DNA of 11,184 nt, from positions 1 through 11,184 of the forward strand of contig CAZSTA010000117.1 in NCBI GenBank assembly GCA_964609495.1, given 5' to 3'. This DNA comes from CAZSTA01 sp964609495 [NCBI: uncultured bacterium] (GTDB taxonomy: Bacteria; CAZSTA01). The notes under the pieces were generated by a model, which saw only the letters and a program-made list of their open reading frames with translations, ran no database searches and was not told the DNA's origin. The position numbers and the translations under genes are program-made. Positions 1 through 7,140 of the stretch are shown in pieces (the stretch's first letter is position 1; every line of letters begins with the position of its first letter).

Positions 1-1083
1 TAAGAGATCCTGACCGGTGGAGACATCTAAGATGAAGACATCATATCTTCCATCACTATCATCATACTTATAATAGGCAAGCTTATCTCCATCGGGCGAC
101 CAATCTGGTTCTAATATCTCATTCCCCTTTCGCTTAAAGTAGGTCAGACGCTTGACTTGGGGCAAACCTCGCTCATCCATCTCCCTAAGATCTATAATGT
201 ATAGATCGGAATGACCATCCCTAGTCGAACAGAAAGCTAATCTTTCTCCATCAGGCGACCAAGTGCAATACATATTCTCCGCAGGATAATCCGTAATATT
301 AATGGGGTGCTTTCCATCAGGATACATGAGGAATATATCCTTATCGCTGGAAGTGGCGCTATAGCGATGGAAAGCTAATTTATTAACATCTGGATTGGTC
401 CAGATTACCTTCACTCTCCTGGAGGAGGAAACCGAATTTCCTCCCGGTCCATCATTCACATATAGGTTGATCACATACTCCCCATCAGCAGTTGGAGGAG
501 AATATATTACCTCAGAGCCACTGCTGGATATCATATTTCCCCAACCACTTCCCGAGACGCTCCACTCGTAAGTAAGGGGATCTCCATCAACATCCTCGAC
601 GCTAGCTGATACATATATCGAACTATATAGAACCACGAGAGCATCTGGTTCATCTTGAGCCCTGAGGGAGCTATCAACCCCGACACTTATACCCTTGATC
701 GTAGGAGGGTTATTAGGAGAAGGAGGAGACTCCTTTTTGAATACCCTTATCTCCAAACAGCCCATCACTTTCTCTTTTCCATCAGAGATCTCTACTGTCG
801 CTTTATAATCCCCTGGAGTATCACCTGCGGTATAGGTAACTCTTTGTCCCTTATTAGAGGATAAAGTCCCTTTCTCCACGCTCCAGGTATAAGTCAGTTT
901 ATCTCCATCTGCATCTCGACCCTCAGCATAGAGGATCGCTTTGCCTCCCGTAGCTACTGTGGAGGGATTAGCCCCCATCCTGATTATCTCGGGAGAATGA
1001 TTAACCGGCATATTCTCAGCACAGCCCATAATTAAATTGAGAATTAATAATTCCGAAACGATCAAGATGAGATTTTTTTTCAT
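1..1083 (-). CDS. Lipoprotein with two PKD-like domains and WD40-like (PD40/TolB) repeats, 3' end beyond window
   Basis: The gene starts at ATG 1083 and stays open for 361 codons to the window edge, so the C-terminus is missing. Residues 1-21 form a lipoprotein signal: MKKN, a hydrophobic stretch, then a lipobox ending I-M-G-C with Cys21 as the lipidation site (Met at -2 is less usual). Two immunoglobulin-like PKD-type modules follow, about residues 28-115 and 126-227, each with the phrase DxDGDxLTYxWSV (residues 57-69 and 164-176). From about residue 233 there are beta-propeller PD40 repeats, with WSPDG at 275-279 and 328-332. Known for the family: such propellers bind proteins or glycans in the periplasm or on the outer membrane. 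The exact role is unknown. It is the last gene visible in the cluster and is separated from the kinase by 164 nt, so it may have its own transcript. No clear Shine-Dalgarno sequence precedes the ATG. Confidence 0.85.
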   Translation of the reverse strand, partial: MKKNLILIVSELLILNLIMGCAENMPVNHSPEIIRMGANPSTVATGGKAILYAEGRDADGDKLTYTWSVEKGTLSSNKGQRVTYTAGDTPGDYKATVEISDGKEKVMGCLEIRVFKKESPPSPNNPPTIKGISVGVDSSLRAQDEPDALVVLYSSIYVSASVEDVDGDPLTYEWSVSGSGWGNMISSSGSEVIYSPPTADGEYVINLYVNDGPGGNSVSSSRRVKVIWTNPDVNKLAFHRYSATSSDKDIFLMYPDGKHPINITDYPAENMYCTWSPDGERLAFCSTRDGHSDLYIIDLREMDERGLPQVKRLTYFKRKGNEILEPDWSPDGDKLAYYKYDDSDGRYDVFILDVSTGQDLL

Positions 1084-1247
1084 AGTTATTACCAGTCATG
1101 AAAACTATTAATTGAGCGGGTTTTCTTCCGTTTTCCGATCTCTATCCTCGACTTTCCCTCAAGTATAAGGAAACTTTTTAACCTTATATATTTTTGCCGG
1201 CAAAAGTTACCAGAACACTTGAGTTTTGTTCGAGGCAAAAGTTTCCT
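1084..1247. other. Intergenic region between kinase and lipoprotein genes
   Basis: This 164-nt gap contains no ORF. Its right half is filled by copy 1 of the inverted-repeat element (1167-1248), including the 14-bp perfect palindrome TTTTGCCGGCAAAA at 1192-1205. A TATACT hexamer (minus strand, 1162-1167) could be a -10 box for the lipoprotein gene, but no matching -35 box is visible, so no promoter is called. Confidence 0.6.
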
Positions 1248-1248
1248 T
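1167..1248. repeat. Inverted-repeat element, copy 1 (with an additional right arm)
   Basis: The left arm AAGGAAACTTTT (1167-1178) is matched by a perfect 12-base reverse complement AAAAGTTTCCTT (1237-1248). It is also matched by a nearer, one-mismatch arm AAAAGTTACC (1202-1211). The inner 1169-1211 unit aligns along its whole length with copy 2 (2271-2312), including the shared ACCTTA...TTTAT/TTTTT-type centre, so it is a repeated unit and not just a chance hairpin. The outer right arm runs into the TAA stop codon of the kinase gene (1248-1250). In minus-strand RNA the two right arms would compete for the same left arm. Function is unknown. Confidence 0.7.
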
Positions 1249-2249
1249 TATGCTGACCAGAGCTGCAATCCTCTGAAATCGAAGTTGAAATCTATGATTC
1301 TCGCTCCTGCAGACTCTAACACTTTCCTAACATCATCCTCTCGATCGGAATCGCAGTAGAATAGCAAACATCCTCCTCCGCCAGCTCCACAACCCTTCCC
1401 TCCCAAAGCACCATTTTTAAGAGCGGCCTTAAACAGATAATCTATATAATCGTTGGTAACTGAGGTATCCCACATCTTCTGACATTCCCAATTCTCCAAT
1501 AAAATCTCGCCGAGGCGATCTAATTCCCCTTCCGTCAAAGCTTCTCTCATATCTAAAGCAAGCTCCTTTAGTTTATAAAGAGATTCGGATATCTCAGTCC
1601 TTTCCTTATAGCCTTGAAGATTGCTGACTATATCGCCAGAGAGCCTCGATTTTCCAGTATAACACAAGACTAGATGTTTCTCCAAATCATAAATAACTTC
1701 ATCCTTGATCTTCAACTGATGAGGGATAACCACATCTTCAAACTCTATATAGTTAAAACCACCGATAGAGGCGGCATATTGATCTTGCTTCCCCACCACG
1801 ATGCTTAATTCCTCGATCTCCAGCTTCTGGGCCAATTCTGCTATTTCTGACTTGGTGAGTCTATCTTCCTCAGTATAACTAAGTAATCCTATTAAAGCTA
1901 CTCCTACCGAGGCCGAAGTCCCTAATCCTGAGCCAGGGGGGGCATCACAGCGGGTCAAAATGTCCATACCAAAATCTATCTTCAACCTCTTGATCGCTGC
2001 CTTTATCAGATCGAGATGACCATCGTATTCTAGCTCTCGCCAATGAGCAACCTCCACCGAGGTATCGAAGTCCTGAGATATTATCTTAACTGCCTCAGAG
2101 TCATCATCTCTCCGACGAAGGGTGCAATAGGTATAGCGATTAATAGTCGCGTTTACAACTGCCCCTCCCACCTCCTCCGCGAAGGGCGATAAATCTGTTC
2201 CTCCTCCAGCGAAATCGATTCTAACTGGAGCTCGACTGCGTAGAATCAT
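1248..2249 (-). CDS. hddA: GHMP-family sugar kinase, probable D-glycero-D-manno-heptose 7-phosphate kinase
   Basis: This cytoplasmic 333-aa GHMP kinase has the expected length for the HddA group. It shows the N-terminal motif RAPVRIDFAGGGTD (residues 6-19), the ATP-binding loop PPGSGLGTSAS (104-114), a KQDQYAA segment with the probable catalytic Asp156, and the C-terminal glycine-rich motif GGKGCGAGGGGC (283-294). Family knowledge: HddA phosphorylates heptose 7-phosphate at C1 on the way to GDP-D-glycero-alpha-D-manno-heptose, used in S-layer and surface glycans. Related GHMP enzymes act on fucose or other sugars, so the substrate is inferred. The ATG at 2249 is well placed behind a strong AAGGAGGG Shine-Dalgarno (2259-2266). 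The partners GmhA, HddC and GmhB are not in the window. The gene is bracketed by copies 1 and 2 of the inverted-repeat element. Confidence 0.82.
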   Translation of the reverse strand: MILRSRAPVRIDFAGGGTDLSPFAEEVGGAVVNATINRYTYCTLRRRDDDSEAVKIISQDFDTSVEVAHWRELEYDGHLDLIKAAIKRLKIDFGMDILTRCDAPPGSGLGTSASVGVALIGLLSYTEEDRLTKSEIAELAQKLEIEELSIVVGKQDQYAASIGGFNYIEFEDVVIPHQLKIKDEVIYDLEKHLVLCYTGKSRLSGDIVSNLQGYKERTEISESLYKLKELALDMREALTEGELDRLGEILLENWECQKMWDTSVTNDYIDYLFKAALKNGALGGKGCGAGGGGCLLFYCDSDREDDVRKVLESAGARIIDFNFDFRGLQLWSA

Positions 2250-2267
2250 CAGTTCAAACCCTCCTTG

Positions 2268-2315
2268 AAAGGAAACTTTTTTACCTTAAATTTATTGGAA
2301 GCAAAAGTTTCCTTT
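2268..2315. repeat. Inverted-repeat element, copy 2 (cleanest hairpin)
   Basis: Arms AAAGGAAACTTTT (2268-2280) and AAAAGTTTCCTTT (2303-2315) are perfect 13-base reverse complements with a 22-nt AT-rich loop. The element lies in the 79-nt gap between the GT-C-like gene and the kinase. It ends two nucleotides before the kinase Shine-Dalgarno on the minus strand. No T-run follows the stem on either strand, which argues against a simple intrinsic terminator. Its position suggests an effect on kinase translation or on mRNA processing, but it could also be a small non-autonomous mobile repeat. Confidence 0.8.
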
Positions 2316-2328
2316 GTGTAAAGTCTGC

Positions 2329-3711
2329 TCAATTACCAATTTCATTTTTCATCTTATAAGCGTTCTCTTCTCCGAATATCCTGAAGATAAGAAGTATTAA
2401 TAAGGGAATATAATAGTATATAGCTATCATATCTGCAAATAATATAAAACTGAGATAAGCTAAAGATATATAGAGAAAGCAATCGCTCGAAGTTCTTATT
2501 CTACTATAGGCTAAGATCATTACTATTAGAAGTAGAATTATCTGAATCGGTTGTAAATATCTGCTCTTTCCCCAAAGATAAAACCATCCTGAGAATCCAA
2601 TAACTTCCATCCAAGCTTGGTTCTGTTCCCACTTCTCCAAGGCGAATCTTTGCAGGCGAAATATGGTGGATTCCAAGAACGAACTTATACTACCGATCAT
2701 AAAGGGCAAGATCAGAAGAGAGGCGACGAGAAGAGAGATAATCGCTAACTCAAATAATTTCCTCAATCCCAATCTTTTATATAAATAGACCAGCAAAACT
2801 GGAACGAATACTAAAGCGGTCTGGAGTGTGGACAGGGATAATCCGAAGAATAAAGCTGACCATCCGAATCTTCTCCTTACCAAGAGGAAGAAAGATATGG
2901 TGAAGAACATCCAAAAGACGGGAACCTCAGAGGTTACATCATTCAAAATAGCCTCTCTAGTGTAGAAAAAAGCGATGAGAGGGGCTAGAAGAAGGGGACT
3001 CTCGTTTATATCCGCTTGCGCGAGCTTATATAACAGATAGATTATAACTAGCGTCGCTATGATATTCGCCAAGCGGATATCGATCCCTAAAGCGTAGAAA
3101 GGGAGATAAGTCAACCACGTCAAAGGAAGATATACAAGGGGAAATTTCCAAGGCATATAGAGAGCGTGGTAGGGATTTACCCCGCGGAGGAAATTGGCAC
3201 ACGCCTCTTGAACTATCGGCAACATATCAGCTCTTCTATAGTCCAAAGGGATATGGGTTATAAGCAATGTCCTATAGACGATCCCTATGATAACGATGAA
3301 GAGCAGAATCCTCCCCCAAGAAGGAGGTTTGAGGAATAAGAATATAAAGCTTGCGAAAGAGAGAAGAAAAAATATTAAGAATACGTAGTTCATCTGAACT
3401 ACTGGACGATAGAAAGATCTGAAAAAGGATATAGCTAAGAATAACGCCCCTACCGATATATTTATTCTCTTTTCAGAGAGCCTATCAAGATCGATAATCT
3501 TTGTCTCCAAGCGGAAAATCGATTTTCGGCTAAAGGATATATTCCTAGCAATACCTGGAAAAAGAACGAAGATAGTTACCCCTATAAAGATCAATGTGGC
3601 GATCAGCATTGCCAGGCGAGGGAGGAGCTTCAACCCTCCATGTAAGGAGATCATCGCCGCTAGCACGATTACACCCAAGCTACTCAGTTGCTTCCCTTTT
3701 ATATCTGTCAT
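2329..3711 (-). CDS. Multi-pass membrane protein, probable GT-C-type (GT87/DUF2029-like) glycosyltransferase
   Basis: The 460-aa protein is hydrophobic along most of its length, with roughly 10-12 membrane segments: two near the N-terminus (about 12-51), a run at 85-150, and the rest between 185 and 443. After the first TM block there is a short polar loop, DYRRADMLP (157-165), followed by GVNPY (177-181) and a proline/tyrosine-rich segment. An acidic residue in this first large extracytoplasmic loop, followed by a G-x-NPY phrase, is typical of GT-C lipid-linked-sugar glycosyltransferases such as DUF2029/GT87. Family assignment is by pattern only. If correct, it would add a sugar on the periplasmic face using a polyprenyl-phosphate sugar. 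The ATG at 3711 has no recognisable Shine-Dalgarno; the next in-frame ATG is codon 20. It follows the methyltransferase gene after 39 nt. Confidence 0.7.
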   Translation of the reverse strand: MTDIKGKQLSSLGVIVLAAMISLHGGLKLLPRLAMLIATLIFIGVTIFVLFPGIARNISFSRKSIFRLETKIIDLDRLSEKRINISVGALFLAISFFRSFYRPVVQMNYVFLIFFLLSFASFIFLFLKPPSWGRILLFIVIIGIVYRTLLITHIPLDYRRADMLPIVQEACANFLRGVNPYHALYMPWKFPLVYLPLTWLTYLPFYALGIDIRLANIIATLVIIYLLYKLAQADINESPLLLAPLIAFFYTREAILNDVTSEVPVFWMFFTISFFLLVRRRFGWSALFFGLSLSTLQTALVFVPVLLVYLYKRLGLRKLFELAIISLLVASLLILPFMIGSISSFLESTIFRLQRFALEKWEQNQAWMEVIGFSGWFYLWGKSRYLQPIQIILLLIVMILAYSRIRTSSDCFLYISLAYLSFILFADMIAIYYYIPLLILLIFRIFGEENAYKMKNEIGN

Positions 3712-3746
3712 AAATAATTAAGGGGATAAAGGAAATTACATCTAGT

Positions 3747-3760
3747 ATCCTTATAAGGAT
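3747..3760. repeat. 14-bp perfect palindrome at the methyltransferase stop codon
   Basis: ATCCTTATAAGGAT equals its own reverse complement and spans the TAA stop codon (3751-3753) of the methyltransferase gene. It has no T-tract and no spacer, so it is not a standard terminator. It may be chance in AT-rich DNA, a protein-binding site, or an old junction. Confidence 0.4.
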
Positions 3761-5073
3761 TTAGATAAGGGCTCCAAAGGTCGATAGCTTCTTTCTTGGC
3801 GATGTGTCTTTGGAATATGTAATAAATCATACTCAGCAAAGTTTTTACATCCTCCATATAAATCTGGTTGTAAAGTTATTTCTTCTACTATTTCTATTAC
3901 ACTCTCACGGAAAAGATGCTTATTGAGTTCTATTCCTATACCCACTCTATTATATTTAGCCGCGACTATTGCTGTTGTAAAACTTCCCGCGAAAGGGTCT
4001 AATATAATTTCACCAGGATAAGTATAGTTCAATATAGCCATCTCAGGTATATCTTCCGGAAAGGGAGCGGTGTGTCCTAAAACGTTCTCGCCTTTTGAAT
4101 TTATCTTTATTACTGGGGGAAAACGAACGATATCTTTTCGCCATTTTTTGATTAAACTTTCGGGAATTTTATATTCTTTTGTTTGATGTCTTTGAGTTAT
4201 ATTGGTTTTAAGGGAAAATCGCTTACCTCTATTTGATTTACTTCTCACGAAACAATTTTCATTATTACATTCCCAGCTTTGTAAACCGATTTCAGATTGG
4301 GTATTGTCATTTACTTTTAAACAACCGCAGATGGGACAGGGATAGCGCGTTTTATCTAATCTATGTTTATGGAAAATAAGAATATGTTCGTAACAATTTA
4401 CTGGATATTGATAAAATGGATACGGTTTATCTCCGTGTTTATGCCTTTGTGTTTGCACCTCTCCTTTGTCCCAAATGTAATCGTCTATAAAAGTGAAGCC
4501 TATTTCCTCAAAAAGTTTAATGAAATATGCACCAAGCGGGATCCTCCTTTTACCCCACACTGATTTAGTCACCAATCCGTCATTATCATAAATATCACCA
4601 ACATTAAACACGAATACCCTATGATTATCCAGCACCCTATAACACTCTGTAAGAATCTCTTTCATATCTAAAAAATAGTCATTCAAGTTTTCCCATTTAG
4701 AGTATTCCCTGGCATTATAATAGGGGGGCGAAGTGACTATTAGATGCACAGATTCGGATTTCATTCTTCTTAAAACTTGATAACAGTCGCCCCATACAAG
4801 TTTTATCTGTGAACTCTTGTCCTCAATAAATTTACCCAGTTCCGCGTCATAATGAGGAGAAGTTTTCAATTGATATTGTCTCTTAGCTAATTCACAATAA
4901 ACTTTATCAAAGTAATCTATATATTCTTGGGTTGAATTTCCTTGATAAGATTTTAGTAACTCAAATAGCTCTTGAAGTTCCTCATCTGAGAACTGCCCTT
5001 TTAGATATGATTCGCTTATCCTTATAATATCATCGAAGTAATTCCCGAATATTAGTTCTTTCTCACTCGCCAT
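3751..5073 (-). CDS. Solitary beta-class DNA methyltransferase (N4-cytosine or N6-adenine), with zinc-ribbon insert
   Basis: The 440-aa enzyme carries the catalytic motif TSPPYY (residues 114-119) before the S-adenosylmethionine-binding motif DPFAGSFTTA (359-368). This order is the beta-class arrangement, and the SPPY form is most common in N4-cytosine enzymes. HTAPFPEDIPE (334-344) is the usual segment just ahead of motif I. Between the motifs is a probable zinc ribbon with Cys246, Cys249, Cys269 and Cys274, perhaps part of target recognition. The first ~90 residues are polar and helical, with no domain I can name. The third Gly of the usual GSGTT is Phe here. I chose ATG 5073 because AGGTGG (5079-5084) lies 5 nt upstream; a GTG at 5082 overlaps that site and is less likely. 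No restriction endonuclease is adjacent. The gene looks more AT- and Asn/Lys-rich than the glycan genes around it, which hints at transfer. Confidence 0.88.
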   Translation of the reverse strand: MASEKELIFGNYFDDIIRISESYLKGQFSDEELQELFELLKSYQGNSTQEYIDYFDKVYCELAKRQYQLKTSPHYDAELGKFIEDKSSQIKLVWGDCYQVLRRMKSESVHLIVTSPPYYNAREYSKWENLNDYFLDMKEILTECYRVLDNHRVFVFNVGDIYDNDGLVTKSVWGKRRIPLGAYFIKLFEEIGFTFIDDYIWDKGEVQTQRHKHGDKPYPFYQYPVNCYEHILIFHKHRLDKTRYPCPICGCLKVNDNTQSEIGLQSWECNNENCFVRSKSNRGKRFSLKTNITQRHQTKEYKIPESLIKKWRKDIVRFPPVIKINSKGENVLGHTAPFPEDIPEMAILNYTYPGEIILDPFAGSFTTAIVAAKYNRVGIGIELNKHLFRESVIEIVEEITLQPDLYGGCKNFAEYDLLHIPKTHRQERSYRPLEPLSKSL

Positions 5074-5076
5074 CTT

Positions 5077-5116
5077 TACCACCTATTTATTAATATTGCG
5101 AGCAAAAGTTTCCTCC
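5077..5116. repeat. Inverted-repeat element, copy 3 (right half intact, left arm eroded)
   Basis: GCAAAAGTTTCCTCC (5102-5116) matches the right arm of copies 1 and 2, and the preceding sequence TTTACC...TTTATT...TTG aligns with the centre of copy 2. The left arm is replaced by the ribosome-binding and start region of the methyltransferase gene. A possible degenerate left arm, AAAGGAAA, lies at 3728-3735 on the far side of that gene. The copy fills most of the 56-nt gap downstream of the phosphoglycosyl transferase gene. Confidence 0.6.
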
Positions 5117-5129
5117 GTCTCTTCTCTCT

Positions 5130-6491
5130 TCACCGAACCCCCTCTCCCGTTAGGACTACCTTGATCGTATTTACCATAATTTTAAGATCGAGCAGTAAGG
5201 ATTGATTCTTAACATAATATAGATCATATTCCGCTTTCTCTTTGGGGGAGAGATTGTAACGTCCGTTTATCTGAGCCAGACCGGTCATCCCTGGTTTGAC
5301 CTCCAACCTCTTATACCAATCCTTTATCTCCTTACTGAACTGATCAGAGAATATCGGTCTCTCCGGTCGAGGGCCAACTATACTCATCTCCCCTCTCAGG
5401 ACATTATACAAATTGAGAAGCTCATCTAAGCTGGTTCTTCTCAAAATCCTGCCTGGAAGTGTAATACGAGGATCGTTCTCCTCAGTCACAGTAGGACCAG
5501 TTTCATCCTCCGCACGATCGATCATCGAGCGAAACTTGTAGATAATAAAAGATCTGCCTCCTCTTCCCACCCTCTCTTGCCTGAGAATAGGATCCCCAGG
5601 AGAATCCAGTCTGATAAGGAGAGCGATGATCAGCATAAAAGGGGAAAAAATCACTAAACCTATAAGGGATATTATTATATCCACAACCCTCTTGACGAAT
5701 CTATACCATCTTTGATAGGGGGTATCTCTAAGCTCAATTAAGGGGATCCCTTCGATCTGACCGATCTTCGCCTTACCAGTTACGATATCATAAAGATCAG
5801 GAGTGATCTTAACCCTTACGTGCATCTTCTCTCCCTGAAAGATAGTATCTAAGATAGCAGAATGCTTCTCCGGAGGAACAGCAATTATTATCTCCTCTAC
5901 ATTCTCCTCGACTACTATATCGCTTATATCATCCCTGTTCCCCAAAACCCTTAGATCATTTATGACCTCTCCTGGTCTTCGCAGATCCTCGTCGATAAAG
6001 CCTGCTATCTGATAGCCTAGGCGGGGACGCCTCTGAATCTCGGAGGCGATCTCTTGTCCCCTATCTCCGGTTCCCACGATCAATACCTTGGTGGTTAATC
6101 CCCTCCACCGAGGGATCTTATAGATCACCGCTCGCCAACCAGTTAAAAAGATGATATTTAATAGCCAGCTATAGACTAACGCCCCTCTAGGGAAGGAGAA
6201 AATCCTCACGAACCAAGTAGTAGCCATAACGACCACCAATCCCAAAGTCACCGCCATTATCACTGAAAATAGGAGATCTATAAAACTGGTATCCCGACCG
6301 TTATAGAGATCAAAGAAGTAAAAGGTGAAGATCATTATGACCGTTATATAAACCGCGGTATCCATATACACCTGTAGATCTTTCTCAGGTATATCCCACT
6401 TAAATCTTAGAAGAAAAGCTAAGAAAGTAGCTAGATTAATCAGAATTATATCTACTAGAATAGATAAAACGATTCTACTTCGGATGCGCAT
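5130..6491 (-). CDS. Undecaprenyl-phosphate sugar phosphotransferase (WbaP/WcaJ-like polyprenyl glycosylphosphotransferase)
   Basis: This inner-membrane enzyme should start the glycan by moving a sugar 1-phosphate from a nucleotide sugar to undecaprenyl phosphate. The 453-aa layout is classic: four N-terminal membrane helices (about 8-28, 44-62, 72-94, 103-122), a Rossmann-like CoA-binding-type domain with VLIVGTGDRGQE (136-147), a re-entrant or membrane segment (269-293), then the catalytic bacterial sugar transferase domain to the C-terminus. Visible catalytic marks are the KFRSM stretch (319-323), the Asp-Glu pair D356-E357 in RRTSLDELLN, and GPRPERP (373-379), followed by KPGMTGLAQING (399-410). 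Length matches full-size initiating enzymes. The ATG at 6491 follows GGGGAG with a 5-nt spacer. The sugar (glucose, galactose or other) cannot be read from sequence. It lies 22 nt after the deacetylase gene in the same operon. Confidence 0.93.
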   Translation of the reverse strand: MRIRSRIVLSILVDIILINLATFLAFLLRFKWDIPEKDLQVYMDTAVYITVIMIFTFYFFDLYNGRDTSFIDLLFSVIMAVTLGLVVVMATTWFVRIFSFPRGALVYSWLLNIIFLTGWRAVIYKIPRWRGLTTKVLIVGTGDRGQEIASEIQRRPRLGYQIAGFIDEDLRRPGEVINDLRVLGNRDDISDIVVEENVEEIIIAVPPEKHSAILDTIFQGEKMHVRVKITPDLYDIVTGKAKIGQIEGIPLIELRDTPYQRWYRFVKRVVDIIISLIGLVIFSPFMLIIALLIRLDSPGDPILRQERVGRGGRSFIIYKFRSMIDRAEDETGPTVTEENDPRITLPGRILRRTSLDELLNLYNVLRGEMSIVGPRPERPIFSDQFSKEIKDWYKRLEVKPGMTGLAQINGRYNLSPKEKAEYDLYYVKNQSLLLDLKIMVNTIKVVLTGEGVR

Positions 6492-6501
6492 ATTCGCTCC
6501 C

Positions 6502-6517
6502 CACTTTTTTAACCTAA
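6502..6517. repeat. Possible remnant of the inverted-repeat element
   Basis: CACTTTTTTAACCTAA resembles the left-centre part of copy 1 (ACTTTTTAACCTTA) with one inserted T and one missing T. It lies in the 22-nt gap ahead of the phosphoglycosyl transferase gene and overlaps the deacetylase stop codon. No right arm is visible, so chance similarity is quite possible. Confidence 0.25.
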
Positions 6518-7131
6518 AGCCTCATAAGAAAACGAAGCGCCTTAAAACCCTCTGCATACTCTACCAGCCCTTGCAATCCTCGATACCTAGCCAGTGACTT
6601 CATAATCTCCAATATCTTCAGACTCTTGGCATCCTGCGACTTATGAGCTTTAATAGCAGCTATCTTCTCATCGATAACCTCGCTGATATCGATAAAGACA
6701 TCCGGTTCGAAGCTCATACTGGTTGGTCCCTCATACATCAACACTCGGTTATGAAATCTAGTAGCTGATATCCCGGCATAAGCTAAGTTCCGATGATCCT
6801 GATGAGTATCGGATGGAGAAGGCATATAAACTATATCAGGCGTAATTCTATCCATAACTGACTCGATAAGGGATATCGATTCTCTGCTCACCGGCAATTC
6901 GGTGTCCTTAAATTCTCCCCAAAATATCCTCTTCACTTGCAAAATAGCAGATGATTCCTCCTGCTCTATCATCGTCCTAACCCTTGGTTCCCCTCCCATA
7001 GAACCATCGGTCAGAATAGCAAGATATACCCCGTCCCCTCGACGAGAGTGCTTTATTAAAGTTCCTCCACATCCTAACTCGATATCATCTGGATGAGCTC
7101 CTAAAGCTAATACATTCAACGATAAATCCAC
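6514..7131 (-). CDS. PIG-L/LmbE-family zinc-dependent N-deacetylase
   Basis: The 205-aa protein shows the full PIG-L signature: GAHPDDIELGCGG (11-23) with His13 and Asp16 as zinc ligands and Asp15 as probable catalytic base, and HQDH (110-113) with His113 as the third ligand. Family members remove acetyl from N-acetylglucosamine-type sugars attached to a lipid, inositol or malate; here a lipid-linked or nucleotide-linked amino sugar of the surface glycan is the likely substrate. No signal peptide is seen, so it acts in the cytoplasm. The start is uncertain. GTG 7131 directly abuts the AGGGAG site, leaving no spacer. TTG 7119 lies 11 nt past it and would give the family-typical N-terminus MNVLALGAHPDD. 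The gene begins 9 nt after the ATP-grasp gene ends, which suggests coupled translation. Confidence 0.92.
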   Translation of the reverse strand: MDLSLNVLALGAHPDDIELGCGGTLIKHSRRGDGVYLAILTDGSMGGEPRVRTMIEQEESSAILQVKRIFWGEFKDTELPVSRESISLIESVMDRITPDIVYMPSPSDTHQDHRNLAYAGISATRFHNRVLMYEGPTSMSFEPDVFIDISEVIDEKIAAIKAHKSQDAKSLKILEIMKSLARYRGLQGLVEYAEGFKALRFLMRL

Positions 7132-7140
7132 TCCCTGAAG

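Noticed and set aside
655-864. Plus-strand ORF of 69 codons
   Set aside because: It is antisense to the lipoprotein gene, whose PKD coding is clear, and has no ribosome-binding site or recognisable protein.
1162-1167. TATACT as a -10 box for the lipoprotein gene
   Set aside because: No acceptable -35 hexamer is found 16-18 nt upstream; only AT-rich repeat sequence is there.
2268-2315. Rho-independent terminator
   Set aside because: The stem is strong, but no T-run follows on either strand, the loop is long at 22 nt, and the next gene's Shine-Dalgarno follows at once on the minus strand.
4363-4563. Plus-strand ORF of 66 codons
   Set aside because: It lies wholly antisense to the methyltransferase gene between conserved motifs and looks like a chance open frame.
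3712-5129. Complete restriction-modification system or transposon
   Set aside because: No endonuclease, specificity subunit, transposase or integrase is encoded here, and no target-site duplication could be recognised around the methyltransferase gene.
6902-7096. Plus-strand ORF of 64 codons
   Set aside because: It is antisense to the N-terminal half of the PIG-L deacetylase gene, including its zinc motif.
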